Assembly (NCBI RefSeq): GCF_000565015.1 | Contig: NZ_JDFF01000022.1 | Location: forward strand, 106,801-170,800 | From: Porphyromonas catoniae ATCC 51270 | GTDB lineage: Bacteria > Bacteroidota > Bacteroidia > Bacteroidales > Porphyromonadaceae | Reading direction: 5' to 3' | DNA: 64,000 nt | The notes under the pieces: generated by a model | The model's input: the letters and a program-made list of their open reading frames with translations, nothing else | Told to the model about the DNA's origin: nothing | Database searches by the model: none | Part shown: piece after piece, positions 1 through 8,899 of the stretch | How positions within the stretch are numbered: position 1 is the stretch's first letter | Layout: each line of letters opens with the position of its first letter | Made by a program: the position numbers and the translations under genes

Positions 1-153
1 AAGAAGGAGGCTCACCAGGATGCAGCACATCGAGCCCTCCTTGCTCTCTGTGAAGCAGATGCCCTTGTAGCCTCGGAATTAGGGCTCAAAGTCGAAGATC
101 TCAAGCCCTCCGCCCTATGCACAGAGAGGTCTTCATCTGCAAAAAAAGATTGA
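1..153 (+). CDS. rnc: C-terminal end of probable ribonuclease III (partial)
   Basis: An open frame runs in from the left edge and stops at TGA 151-153, giving about 50 residues. The segment KKEAHQDAAHRALLAL resembles the last helix of a double-stranded RNA-binding domain, where a Lys-rich start and an Ala-Ala pair contact RNA. In bacteria the usual protein ending this way is RNase III, which cleaves double-stranded RNA in rRNA and mRNA processing. After the helix comes a tail of about 34 residues rich in Ser and Lys. The catalytic domain would lie outside the window, so the assignment rests on this helix alone. Another dsRBD protein is possible. The minus-strand frame over the same bases looks like a shadow. 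Confidence 0.5.
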   Translation, partial: KKEAHQDAAHRALLALCEADALVASELGLKVEDLKPSALCTERSSSAKKD

Positions 154-170
154 CGTAAGCCCCTCTCAGG

Positions 171-201
171 TTTGTTGTTGTTATTAAAACAATTATCTTT
201 G
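171..201 (+). promoter_or_regulatory. Bacteroidota-type promoter for the OmpA-like gene
   Basis: TTTG at 171-174 and TATCTTTG at 194-201 are separated by 19 bases, an exact match to the known Bacteroidota -33/-7 pattern. Transcription would begin near 207, leaving a leader of about 210 bases before the porin start at 418. The leader shows no open frame I would call. Confidence 0.7.
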
Positions 202-417
202 TAGCACGTATGGTCTCCCCTCTGTATCAGAGAGACATATAAGCTCTCCATATAAGAGGATTATAATTAGGGTTGCTCATATGAGGATTAATCTTTGTAA
301 ACCCACCTTACAAAAGGAGTATGCCATACAATGTATAGGGGAGAGTGTCCCCTGCCACTCAGGGAACAGGTAACGTGAAGTAGACTACATAAAAGAACAA
401 CTATAACGGAAAAGAAT

Positions 418-1698
418 ATGATGTTAAAAAAGATTTTTGTTGTAGCACTTGCTTGCCTATGCGTAGGTCAGGCTCTGCATGCACAGGAGACTACTGATTC
501 CGTCTACACCGTAGAGGTTAAGGATGCGAATAAGTACAAGGTAGAAACCAACCTCTTCAGCAGTAACTGGTTTTTTGGTCTTGGTGTCGGAGGACAGATG
601 TACTTCGGTGACCACGACAAGCAGATGAAGTTCCTAGATCGTATCACCCCTAACTTCGAGGTGTACTTCGGTAAGTGGTTTACTCCAGGTATTGGGGTAC
701 GCTTCGGCGCAAACGGGTATGAGATTAAGGGTCTTTCTGGCTATAACAGAGGTTTGAACAAGCACTATGGTTTCGTAAAGGAGCCTAAGAAGCACTACGC
801 TTGGGTTGGAGAAGGTGCTAATCGCTACGAACTTCTCGAAACGAGCATGAAGTATATCCACGCCCATGGTGACGTGATGTTCAACGTAACACAGATGATC
901 TGTGGCTACAATGAGACACGCTTCTACTCACTGATTCCTTATCTAGGCGTTGGTTTTGCTACCAGCCTTGAGGCATCTTCTGTTACTGGACGTAACTCTC
1001 ATGAAGTGACAGGGAGCATCGGTATTATCAACCGCTTCCGCATCAATAGCGCTTGGGATATCAACCTTGACATCCGCGGTGCTTACACTGGTGACCACTT
1101 CGACCAGGAAGACTTCTCTATTGATGCCTCCGGTCAGTACAAGCCTAGCTCAGGTCGCTTCGGAGAAGGTCTTCTTACCGCTACACTAGGCGTGAGCTAC
1201 AACTTCCCCAAGCGTGGATGGGATCGTAGCACGATTACGACAATCCGTGTAAATGAGAACGTCCTCGAAGGACTCCGCAACCGTCTCGGCGAAGCTGAAC
1301 GCATGAACGAAGACCTCCGCAAGCAGCTAGAGGAAGCTCTTAACCGTCCTGTTACTGAGGCTACGGTTACAACAATGCCTCTGCTCGTGACCTTCCCAAT
1401 CAACCGCTGGACACTAAGCAACAAGGATCGTGTGAACCTTGGCTTCCTAGCTGATGCACTTAAGGCCAACCCCAAGCTGGTTTACTCAATCTCTGGGTAT
1501 GCTGATAAGGGTACAGGTAGCGTAAAGCGCAATATCTTCCTTGCTCGTAAGCGTGCAGAGGTTGTCTATGACTGCCTGATTAAGGAATTCGGTGTATCTG
1601 AATCTCAGCTTACTAAGGATTCCTTCGGTGGTGTAGCCAACATGTACTACAATGACCCACGTTGTAGCCGCTCTGTCCTGACAAAGGTCGCAGAGTAA
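418..1698 (+). CDS. OmpA-family outer membrane protein
   Basis: The 426-residue product starts with a signal peptide (Lys-Lys then a hydrophobic run, cleavage likely after the Ala-Gln near residue 23). The N-terminal two thirds alternates aromatic and polar residues like an outer membrane beta-barrel. A coiled stretch rich in Glu, Leu and Arg follows near residues 285-310. The last 110 residues form an OmpA-like peptidoglycan-binding domain, with a beta strand ending FPINRWTL and the segment LARKRAEVVYDCLI. It should anchor the outer membrane to the cell wall. Two more members lie at 51.6-54.0 kb in the same window. ATG occurs at both 418 and 421; either could serve. A promoter lies at 171-201 and a strong terminator 65 bases after the stop. 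Confidence 0.9.
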   Translation: MMLKKIFVVALACLCVGQALHAQETTDSVYTVEVKDANKYKVETNLFSSNWFFGLGVGGQMYFGDHDKQMKFLDRITPNFEVYFGKWFTPGIGVRFGANGYEIKGLSGYNRGLNKHYGFVKEPKKHYAWVGEGANRYELLETSMKYIHAHGDVMFNVTQMICGYNETRFYSLIPYLGVGFATSLEASSVTGRNSHEVTGSIGIINRFRINSAWDINLDIRGAYTGDHFDQEDFSIDASGQYKPSSGRFGEGLLTATLGVSYNFPKRGWDRSTITTIRVNENVLEGLRNRLGEAERMNEDLRKQLEEALNRPVTEATVTTMPLLVTFPINRWTLSNKDRVNLGFLADALKANPKLVYSISGYADKGTGSVKRNIFLARKRAEVVYDCLIKEFGVSESQLTKDSFGGVANMYYNDPRCSRSVLTKVAE

Positions 1699-1763
1699 GC
1701 TCATCCTAGGTTGTCCTCTTCCTCAGATCACTATGTGATAAATTAGAGGCATACACTTATCGG

Positions 1764-1819
1764 AGACCTCCCTTGTCACGACGGCTATACAATAGTTCGG
1801 CGGATGAGGGAGGTCTTTG
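1764..1819 (+). terminator. Rho-independent terminator after OmpA-like gene
   Basis: The arms AGACCTCCCT (1764-1773) and AGGGAGGTCT (1807-1816) pair perfectly and are followed by T residues. The loop is long, about 33 bases. It lies between the porin gene and the polysaccharide locus, isolating the two transcripts. Confidence 0.75.
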
Positions 1820-1949
1820 ATTTACGTAGGGGCACCTAAGAGTCCTATTTTCCTATAATCATACCCTTCCACAAGTCTATCCCCACCACAACCCCTGTGG
1901 TAGCACCCTATTGTCGCAATAAGGATGCGCCTCCCCATCATTCTCGATA

Positions 1950-2828
1950 ATGATACGACACGCCTATCTTATCCTTGCTCACAATGAGCCAAACCTACTA
2001 AAGCTCTTAGTAGAGGGTCTTGATGATCCTCGCAACGACATTTACATTCACTTTGATGGAAGAGTCAAAGATTTACCTCTTCTATCAACACTGCACGCGG
2101 GGCTAGTCATCCTAAAGGATCGAGTGAAGGTTTATTGGGCAGATGTGAGCATGATCAAGGCTGAATATCTTCTCTTCAAGGAGGCATATACCTCAGGGAA
2201 GGAATATGCCTATTTTCATCTCCTCTCTGGGGTCGATTTGCCACTGAAGACACAAGATTACATCCATCAGTTCTTCACAGAGCATAAAGGGAAGGAATTT
2301 GTAGGCCTACATCAAGCCAGCATCCCAAGACTCATTAATCAGAGACTCAGATGCTACCACCTATTTCCCCACACCTTCCGGGGAAGGGGTTTGCTCTTCT
2401 CGTTAAAGAAAACCTTACGTACCCTATTTGTATGGCTTCAGACCTTGAGGGGAGGATGGATTAACAGAGATATTGACTTTCATAAGGGAGGGCAATGGGT
2501 AAGTATCACCCCCAGCCTAGTTAGCTACCTACTCTCAAAGGAAGAGGAAACACTAGCTCGCTACAAGGGTACCTTCGCTGCCGACGAATTCTTCATCCCC
2601 ACACTTATCTGGGGGACCCCCTTCATGGAGAAGCTCTATGATCCCTCCAGTGAGAGCTATGGAGCAATGCGAGCCATCGCTTGGCGCGAGGGTGGAGTAC
2701 TCATTGATTACTCATGGGATGACCTTCGCTTTCTCCAAGAGTCCGAATTTCTCTTTGCTCGGAAGTTTAACACACGAGACATGAACTTCATCCAAGAAAT
2801 ACTTAAGCTCTCGCACGCACATGGATAA
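1950..2828 (+). CDS. Core-2/I-branching-type beta-1,6-GlcNAc transferase (GT14)
   Basis: The 292-residue product opens with RHAYLILAHNEP and continues with IYIHFDGR, the start and the sugar-nucleotide-proximal part of the GT14 'Branch' family. Later segments such as FHLLSGVDLPLK and AADEFFIPTLI match the family's conserved SG.D.P and DE motifs. Family members transfer GlcNAc or related sugars to make branches. There is no signal peptide or membrane segment, so it probably acts in the cytoplasm on lipid-linked precursors. It is the first gene of the + strand polysaccharide locus and overlaps the next gene by 8 bases. No clear promoter motif was found in the 130 bases upstream. Confidence 0.85.
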   Translation: MIRHAYLILAHNEPNLLKLLVEGLDDPRNDIYIHFDGRVKDLPLLSTLHAGLVILKDRVKVYWADVSMIKAEYLLFKEAYTSGKEYAYFHLLSGVDLPLKTQDYIHQFFTEHKGKEFVGLHQASIPRLINQRLRCYHLFPHTFRGRGLLFSLKKTLRTLFVWLQTLRGGWINRDIDFHKGGQWVSITPSLVSYLLSKEEETLARYKGTFAADEFFIPTLIWGTPFMEKLYDPSSESYGAMRAIAWREGGVLIDYSWDDLRFLQESEFLFARKFNTRDMNFIQEILKLSHAHG

Positions 2829-3822
2829 TCCAGCTACACCTCTGGTATCAGTGGTTATTCCGATATATAAGGCCGAGGCCACCCTCCCTAGTTGTATCAA
2901 TAGCCTATTGAGCCAGACCTACCACCATCTAGAGCTACTCTTCGTGGATGACTGTAGCCCCGATAGAGGAGCAGAGCTAGTGGCAGAGAGGGCACCCAAA
3001 CTTGAACAGCTAGGGATAAAGGTTAAACTCCTTCGGCATACGGAGAATAAGGGTGTAGCCGTAGCACGGAATACGGCTCTAGATGCTGCGACAGGAGAGT
3101 ATATCTACTCTGTCGATGCAGACGATGAGCTTGCCCCAGATACTATTGAGGTACTCGTACGTGAGGCGATTTGGAAGGACGCCGATCTTACGGGATGTGA
3201 ATGGATCTTAAAACAAGGACACTCAGAGAGACGCATGGTTCAACCTGAGGTAAAGTCTGGAGATGAAGCCTTTGAGCAATGTTGCAAGGGGCAGATGCGC
3301 TGGAATCTCTGGCTCTTCCTCATCAAGCGGTCCGTGCTGGAGCAGCCCACACCGCTTCGCTTTCTTCCGGGGAAGAATATGGGGGAAGACATGATGCTCA
3401 TGGGCAAGCTCCTACAGCGAGTGCAAACAGTCTCAATGATTCACCGCCCGCTTTATACCTATGTCCGTAATGATGGCTCACTGACGAACTCCTATAGTGA
3501 TGCCCATTGGGAGGAGGTAAATGCCAACATCCGAGAGCTAGAAGTATACCTAGAGAAAACATCTTCTAACCCATCCCTCCTAGAGCTTCTGCAGTTTATG
3601 AAGTTGAACCTCAAGCTCCCATTACTCATCTCTGGCAGGAGAGCAGATTACGAGCGTTGGAGAATAACTTACCCAGAGTCTCACCCCTATATACAGCTCA
3701 ACAACTTGACACCTTGGCGCACAAAGCTTCTCCAGCAGATGGCTGCTCGTGGGCAGTATTGGTTCGTCGCCTTATATGCACAGGTTATCATGAAGGGTCT
3801 CTATAAGCTCCTTTACCATTAG
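2821..3822 (+). CDS. Glycosyltransferase family 2
   Basis: The 333-residue product has the GT-A fold start PLVSVVIPIYKAEATL followed by LLFVDDCSPDRG, and the metal-binding SVDADDEL near residue 100. These are the nucleotide-sugar and Mn/Mg sites of GT2 enzymes. It probably adds one sugar to a growing repeat unit on the inner face of the membrane. It overlaps the upstream GT14 gene by 8 bases and ends 3 bases before the membrane polymerase gene, so the three are translationally linked. Donor and acceptor sugars cannot be read from sequence. A short C-terminal hydrophobic stretch may aid membrane association. Confidence 0.9.
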   Translation: MDNPATPLVSVVIPIYKAEATLPSCINSLLSQTYHHLELLFVDDCSPDRGAELVAERAPKLEQLGIKVKLLRHTENKGVAVARNTALDAATGEYIYSVDADDELAPDTIEVLVREAIWKDADLTGCEWILKQGHSERRMVQPEVKSGDEAFEQCCKGQMRWNLWLFLIKRSVLEQPTPLRFLPGKNMGEDMMLMGKLLQRVQTVSMIHRPLYTYVRNDGSLTNSYSDAHWEEVNANIRELEVYLEKTSSNPSLLELLQFMKLNLKLPLLISGRRADYERWRITYPESHPYIQLNNLTPWRTKLLQQMAARGQYWFVALYAQVIMKGLYKLLYH

Positions 3823-3825
3823 TCT

Positions 3826-5082
3826 ATGTGGAAACTCATCAAGATCCTCTTCATAGGGATATTATTTAACTGTTCCTATTACTCCTTCTCTTTTACCGCT
3901 TGGCTCAGTGGTCCCAATACGAAGATGATGCTGGCCACCCTCGGGCTAGCTTGGTTCCTCTTCGATTCTTGGCGTCAGAATAAAGGCCTCCCCTTCACAG
4001 CTCTTATGCTGGGTGGGGCTACCTTCTCTGCAGTATATTCAATCATTAATCTCGTATCTGTAGACATCAATGGTACAGATGACTATAGCTATGCCAACTA
4101 CCTGACCTCCTTCTTTACTTGGGTTTTCAGTATGTACCCAGCTATGGCTATGCTGCGACTGGAGTATGGGAAAGTCACCTTCACTCGCGTCGCATACTAT
4201 TTAGCGGGAGTGTCAGTCTTTCAGTGTATCTCCGCTCTCTTGATTGACAACGTTCCCGCTTTCGAGGCTTTTGCGGACTCTATAGCCTATTTTGCTACAG
4301 ACTTCTTCGACGATATCAATCGGTTACGTTGTTTCAGCACAGCACTAGACCCTGCAGGGGTACGCTTTGCCCTCGTCTTAGTCTTGATTACAGGTTGTCT
4401 ATGTATAGATGAAGATCTTAAAAAGAAGACCCCCAATGTAGCCTATCTCGTTATCTCCTTCTTCATCATCCTTGCCATCGGCTCGATGGTGGCACGAACA
4501 ACCTTTGTCGGTGCAGTAGTTGGGGTGGTAATCTACATCCTTCACTCCCCTCTTTTCACTGGGAGCATCAAGCGCTCACGAGGTAAGGTTGCCTTGATTT
4601 TCACTTCGATAACCGCCTTGGCAGTAGGGGGCTTCATCTACCTCTATAATACTGATCCCTACTACTACCACCTGCTCCGCTTTGCCTTTGAGGGCTTCTT
4701 CAACTTCGTGGAGCGAGGGGAGTTTACTACCAGTTCAACGGAAGTTCTACAAACCATGTGGAAGTGGCCTACCGATACCCAGGGGTGGATCATCGGGACA
4801 GGGATATATGGTACATTCTCTCAAGGTACCGATATTGGCTACTGTCGCTTGATTCTTTACTCGGGTCTGATTGGTTTTGTAACCTTTGCGCTCTCCTTCG
4901 TCTTCTATGCCTATGTGCTAGGGAAGAAGTACTATCCTTATCGCTGGATGTTCCTAGGCTTCCTTGCCATGACCTTCATTGTTTGGGTGAAGGTCTCCTC
5001 AGACATCCTAATGATCTACACCTTCATGTTTTGGCTACGTCCAGAGGACGATGCCCTTATCCTTCAACAAGCAAAGGCTTAG
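3826..5082 (+). CDS. Polysaccharide polymerase-like multispanning membrane protein (Wzy/O-antigen ligase type)
   Basis: The 418-residue product is almost wholly hydrophobic, with roughly 10-12 membrane segments and one larger soluble loop around residues 275-330 containing the segment FFNFVERGEFTTSS. That layout, with a large periplasmic loop near the C-terminal third, is typical of Wzy polymerases and O-antigen ligases. In this locus it would join repeat units on the periplasmic face. Sequence identity among these proteins is always low, so the call rests on topology and neighbours. A Wzx flippase was not seen anywhere in the locus. Confidence 0.75.
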   Translation: MWKLIKILFIGILFNCSYYSFSFTAWLSGPNTKMMLATLGLAWFLFDSWRQNKGLPFTALMLGGATFSAVYSIINLVSVDINGTDDYSYANYLTSFFTWVFSMYPAMAMLRLEYGKVTFTRVAYYLAGVSVFQCISALLIDNVPAFEAFADSIAYFATDFFDDINRLRCFSTALDPAGVRFALVLVLITGCLCIDEDLKKKTPNVAYLVISFFIILAIGSMVARTTFVGAVVGVVIYILHSPLFTGSIKRSRGKVALIFTSITALAVGGFIYLYNTDPYYYHLLRFAFEGFFNFVERGEFTTSSTEVLQTMWKWPTDTQGWIIGTGIYGTFSQGTDIGYCRLILYSGLIGFVTFALSFVFYAYVLGKKYYPYRWMFLGFLAMTFIVWVKVSSDILMIYTFMFWLRPEDDALILQQAKA

Positions 5083-5087
5083 CTCGG

Positions 5088-6212
5088 ATGAAGATCGCCT
5101 ATTGTATCCCTGCCACCTCAAACTCTGGAGGTATGGAGCGGGTGCTCTCGGGTAAGGCAAACTACCTTGCCTCACTTGGGCACGAACTCACCATCATCAC
5201 GACAGATCAGAGAGGCAAAGCTCCCTTTTTCCCTTTCCAAGAGGGAATAGCCCAGTATGACCTTGGGATCAACTACGATGAAAACAATGATGAGGGCATC
5301 CTCTCAAAGCTTCGTTCGTACCCAGGGAAGAAGCGACTGCATCGGAAACGTCTCACCGCTCTCCTCCTTGAGTTACGGGCAGACGTGGTGGTCTCGATGT
5401 TTGGGGATGATGCCGATATCTTACCCAGTATCCAGGATGGGAGTCGGAAGGTACTAGAATATCACTTCTCCAAACTCAAACGCCTACAATATGGGCGCAA
5501 GGGACTCTGGCGACTCGTTGACCTCCTGCGCACGAAACTCGACGAACGCACCGTACGCCCCTATGATAGCTTCGTTGTCCTCACGGAGGAGGATCGAAGC
5601 TATTGGGGGGCACTACCCAATATACACGTCATCCCCAATTCTCTTCCCTTTACAACAGACTCCCCCTCGGATTGCTCTACGCACCGTGTAATTGCTGCAG
5701 GGCGGTATGACTTTCAGAAGAACTTTGAGCTCCTACTCCATCTCTGGGCCAAGGTAGCCCCAGACTTCCCAGACTGGCACCTCGATATTTTCGGTGATGG
5801 AAAACTTCGAGGGGAGCTAACAGCTCTTGTGGAGAAGCTTGGACTCTCTAGCTCCGTGACACTGGAGAAACCAACCCATCAGATGCAGGAGGTCTACCGC
5901 ACATCCTCCGTCTACGTGATGACCTCCCGCTACGAGGGTCTACCCATGGTGCTGCTAGAGGCACAGCAGATGGGGCTACCGATTGTCTCATTTGCTTGCC
6001 CTTGCGGCCCTAGGGATGTGATCACCGATGGTGTAGATGGCTTCCTCGTAGAAGTTGGGGACGAAGAGCGTTTTTTATCTTCGCTCAAGAAGCTGATGGC
6101 AGACGAGCCGATGCGCCGTAGGATGGGAGGGGCTGCCCGTCACGCCTCTGAGCGGTATCAGGTAGATGTGGTGATGCAACAGTGGCAAGAGCTCTTCCAA
6201 GGTCTTTTCTAG
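5088..6212 (+). CDS. Glycosyltransferase family 4 (GT-B fold)
   Basis: I place the start at ATG 5088, 5 bases after the previous stop, giving 374 residues and a proper N-terminus (MKIAYCIPATSNSGGMERV). The frame is open further upstream, but that part overlaps the polymerase gene and is not protein-like. The GMER-type start and the C-terminal SRYEGLPMVLLEAQQMGLP are hallmarks of GT4 enzymes; the second carries the E-x7-E motif that binds the donor nucleotide. The enzyme should transfer a sugar with retention of configuration in the cytoplasm. It sits in the middle of the glycosyltransferase operon. Confidence 0.9.
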   Translation: MKIAYCIPATSNSGGMERVLSGKANYLASLGHELTIITTDQRGKAPFFPFQEGIAQYDLGINYDENNDEGILSKLRSYPGKKRLHRKRLTALLLELRADVVVSMFGDDADILPSIQDGSRKVLEYHFSKLKRLQYGRKGLWRLVDLLRTKLDERTVRPYDSFVVLTEEDRSYWGALPNIHVIPNSLPFTTDSPSDCSTHRVIAAGRYDFQKNFELLLHLWAKVAPDFPDWHLDIFGDGKLRGELTALVEKLGLSSSVTLEKPTHQMQEVYRTSSVYVMTSRYEGLPMVLLEAQQMGLPIVSFACPCGPRDVITDGVDGFLVEVGDEERFLSSLKKLMADEPMRRRMGGAARHASERYQVDVVMQQWQELFQGLF

Positions 6213-6240
6213 ACCTCATAGCTTGTTTACACGTAAAATC

Positions 6241-7359
6241 ATGAAGCGAATAGTAATCTCTGCTGTAAACCTACGCAAGGGTGGGACACTGACCATCCTC
6301 AGGCAGTGCCTCTCATTTCTCTCAGAGTGGGCACCCAAGGCAGGATATGAAGTCGTAGCACTCGTCCATCGCAGAGAGCTAGCCTATTACCCCTCGATCC
6401 AATACATTGAGCTCCCGTGGGCTGCCGATAGCTGGCTCAAGCGACTTTGGTGCGAATACCACACCATGGGCAAGATCTCGCAGGAGCTGGGGGAAGGGAC
6501 GGAGCTATGGCTCTCCCTGCACGATACCACGCCTCGTGTGAAGGCTCTCCGCCAGGCAGTCTATTGCCAGACCTCCTTCCCCTTCATGAAGTGGAGGCTT
6601 AGGGATTTCAGCTTCGACCCGAAGATTCCGCTGTTTACGATGCTCACAAAGTTCGCCTACCGCATCGGGATACACCGCAATCGCTACCTCGTAGTACAGC
6701 AACGCTGGCTCAGGGAGGGGTTCAGTCGCATGTTTGGGATCAATGAAGCAAAGTTCATTGTCGCCCCTCCCCCACGCAAGTCCTCTCCCCCTCAACAAGC
6801 AGAAGGGCAAACCACCCAAGGAGAGGCAAAGCCCTTTACCTTCCTCTTTGCCTCTACCCCCGACGTACATAAGAACTTTGAGCTCCTCGCCTCTGCCTCA
6901 CAAATCCTTGAGAACAAGCTCGGCAAAGGCACCTTCGAGACCATCTTCACCCTCTCTGGGGAAGAGAATAAATACGCAAGATGGCTCAGGGAAAACTGGG
7001 GAGGCGTAGCAAGCCTCCGCTTCGCAGGATTCCAGGCTCCCACAGACCTACAAGCATTATATGCTCGCACCGACTGCTTGGTCTTCCCTTCTCGGGTTGA
7101 GACGTGGGGGCTCCCCATCTCTGAGTTCATGCCCTATGATCGTCCTATGCTCTTGGCTAACCAGCCTTATGCACATGAGACCTCTGCTAGCGCAAGGCAA
7201 GTGGCTTACTTTGACATAGACAATGCAGAGGCGCTCGCCAGTATGATGGAGCGAGCGATCCAGCGAGACCCCGAGCTTTTCCACCCCAATCCCATACGTC
7301 CGACAGCTCCCCCTCTAGCACTGGACTGGCAGGAGCTCTTCACACTACTCCTAAGTTAG
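6241..7359 (+). CDS. Glycosyltransferase, GT-B fold (GT1/GT4-like)
   Basis: ATG 6241 gives 372 residues beginning MKRIVISAVNLRKGGTL. A TTG at 6223 in frame is possible but less likely. The C-terminal half has LFASTPDVHKNFELL and LVFPSRVETWGLPISEFM, the donor-binding region of GT4-type enzymes, with Glu-Thr-Trp-Gly-Leu-Pro in the usual E-x7-E position. The N-terminal half is diverged, as expected for acceptor specificity. It follows the previous transferase by 28 bases and is the last gene before a 405-base gap that holds a repeat array. Confidence 0.85.
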   Translation: MKRIVISAVNLRKGGTLTILRQCLSFLSEWAPKAGYEVVALVHRRELAYYPSIQYIELPWAADSWLKRLWCEYHTMGKISQELGEGTELWLSLHDTTPRVKALRQAVYCQTSFPFMKWRLRDFSFDPKIPLFTMLTKFAYRIGIHRNRYLVVQQRWLREGFSRMFGINEAKFIVAPPPRKSSPPQQAEGQTTQGEAKPFTFLFASTPDVHKNFELLASASQILENKLGKGTFETIFTLSGEENKYARWLRENWGGVASLRFAGFQAPTDLQALYARTDCLVFPSRVETWGLPISEFMPYDRPMLLANQPYAHETSASARQVAYFDIDNAEALASMMERAIQRDPELFHPNPIRPTAPPLALDWQELFTLLLS

Positions 7360-7764
7360 TAGCCTAGCCCCTCTCCCTCTACTCGCGGCCTATCATTTCC
7401 TATTATCATTATCATCACTTAATTTGCTCCCTCTCTAGAGGTACTGAGGATACCTCTCTCTAGGTACCCCCGATACCTCTTCCTCGTTTCCCTCAGTACC
7501 TCTCGGCACGTTCCCTCAGCACCTCCTCCTCGTCTTAATTACTACTATTTCATACCATCCTAGGGGAGTAAAAAACGGGAGCGAAGGGAGGCAAAAAACA
7601 CCATAAAGTGAACAAGGTAAATACGTCAGTAGTATAGTGTTAGGAATTAGACGTAATTTTATAGTCTCAAAAGTGCGTATCACTCACTCTCCTTCCCCCG
7701 AAAACATGATCCTCGGTTGGCTCATGGAGGTAGTGTGTGATTTGATGTGACAACGGAATCGAGT
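7360..7764 (+). other. Gap inside the polysaccharide locus
   Basis: The 405 bases hold no convincing gene. Positions 7428-7525 contain a C/T-rich array at a 23-bp period, described separately. The rest is moderately AT-rich and shows no clear TTTG / TAnnTTTG promoter, although the next gene needs a start of its own if the array terminates transcription. Confidence 0.6.
7428..7542 (+). repeat. Divergent 23-bp-period array (five units)
   Basis: The motif TACCTC recurs at 7451, 7474 and 7497, with CACCTC at 7520 and TCCCTC at 7428: five positions, each exactly 23 bases apart. The first complete units are palindromic, with GAGGTA pairing TACCTC around a 7-base centre at 7438-7456, and AGGTA pairing TACCT at 7462-7478. 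The left arms decay in later units while the right arms persist. The sequence differs from the other five arrays in the window, but the unit count, the period and the layout of a 19-base palindrome plus a 4-base spacer are the same. Confidence 0.65.
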
Positions 7765-8883
7765 ATGACAAGGATTCTACAGCTAGGGAAGTTCTACCCC
7801 ATACGAGGGGGCGTAGAGAAGGTGATGATGATATTCACGGAGGGTCTCGATGAACGAGGCTACTCCTGCGATATGCTTTGTGCCTCTCACGACGGAGAGG
7901 TAGACGACGTCATCCTCTCCGAGCAGTCTCGTATCATGCGTACCAATACGCTCATGAAGGCTGCAGCGACGATGATCTCACCAGAGATGATCCTTCGTCT
8001 GAGACGGATCTGCCATCGCTACGACCTCATCCATATCCATCACCCAGACCCCATGGCAACACTTGCCCTGAGGCTCTCGGGCTATAAGGGGAAGGTTGTG
8101 CTACATTGGCACAGCGATATCCTCAAGCAGAAGCACCTCTTGAGACTCTTCCTGCCCCTGCAACGATGGCTGATACGTCGTGCCGATCTCATCCTCGGGA
8201 CAACCCCAGTGTATGTCTCTGAGTCGCCCTTCCTCCGAGAGGTACAGGACAAGGTAAATTTCCTCCCTATTGGCGTAGATCCTTACCCCTGGCTCGCGGA
8301 TGAAATAGAGGCAATTCGTGCCACCTACCCTGGCAAGAAGATTATCTTCAATATGGGGAGGCTTGTCCCCTACAAGGGATACCATCACCTCATAGAGACC
8401 ATGAGCCTCCTTGGGGAAGAGTACGTACTGCTCATCGGAGGCGATGGCCCCCTAAGAGCAGAGCTCGAGAAGCGGATCCGAGAGCTCGGACTCGTGGATC
8501 GTGTGAAGCTCCTAGGCTTCATCCCAAGCAAACTCAAACCCGCCTACTTCGGAGCATGCGATGTCTTCTGCCTCAGCTCTATACTCAAGACAGAGGCATA
8601 CGCTATTGTTCTTGTGGAGGCGATGTCACTAGCTCGCCCCGTGATCGCCACGAAGATCCCTGAGTCAGGTGTCTCTTGGGTAAACACTGACGGCGAGTCG
8701 GGGCTGAATGTCCCCATAGAGGACAGCGAAGCTATGGCCTCGGCTATACGCACAATATGCGAAGACCCCACCCTGTGGGAACAGTACAGTCGGGGTGCTC
8801 GCCGTCGCTTCTATGACGTGTTTACTAAAGATGAGATGATCAATAACCTCATCGAGATTTACGCTAACCTGCTAAGCAACTAA
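7765..8883 (+). CDS. Glycosyltransferase family 4
   Basis: ATG 7765 gives 372 residues starting MTRILQLGKFYPIRGGVEKV, the classic GG-E-x motif of GT4 enzymes. A GTG 18 bases upstream is an alternative start. The C-terminal half contains FNMGRLVPYKGYHHLI and the donor-binding segment LKTEAYAIVLVEAMSLARP, which carries the E-x7-E motif. Closest in appearance to mannosyl- or galactosyl-transferases of exopolysaccharide loci, though substrate is not readable. It is separated from the next gene, the sugar-phosphate transferase, by 16 bases, so both are probably on one transcript. Confidence 0.9.
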   Translation: MTRILQLGKFYPIRGGVEKVMMIFTEGLDERGYSCDMLCASHDGEVDDVILSEQSRIMRTNTLMKAAATMISPEMILRLRRICHRYDLIHIHHPDPMATLALRLSGYKGKVVLHWHSDILKQKHLLRLFLPLQRWLIRRADLILGTTPVYVSESPFLREVQDKVNFLPIGVDPYPWLADEIEAIRATYPGKKIIFNMGRLVPYKGYHHLIETMSLLGEEYVLLIGGDGPLRAELEKRIRELGLVDRVKLLGFIPSKLKPAYFGACDVFCLSSILKTEAYAIVLVEAMSLARPVIATKIPESGVSWVNTDGESGLNVPIEDSEAMASAIRTICEDPTLWEQYSRGARRRFYDVFTKDEMINNLIEIYANLLSN

Positions 8884-8899
8884 AGACTGCATATAGAGA

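Noticed and set aside
4758..5087. N-terminal extension of the glycosyltransferase at 5088
   Set aside because: The open frame continues upstream inside the polymerase gene, but its translation is Leu/Cys/Arg-rich shadow sequence, and a normal GT4 start lies at 5088.
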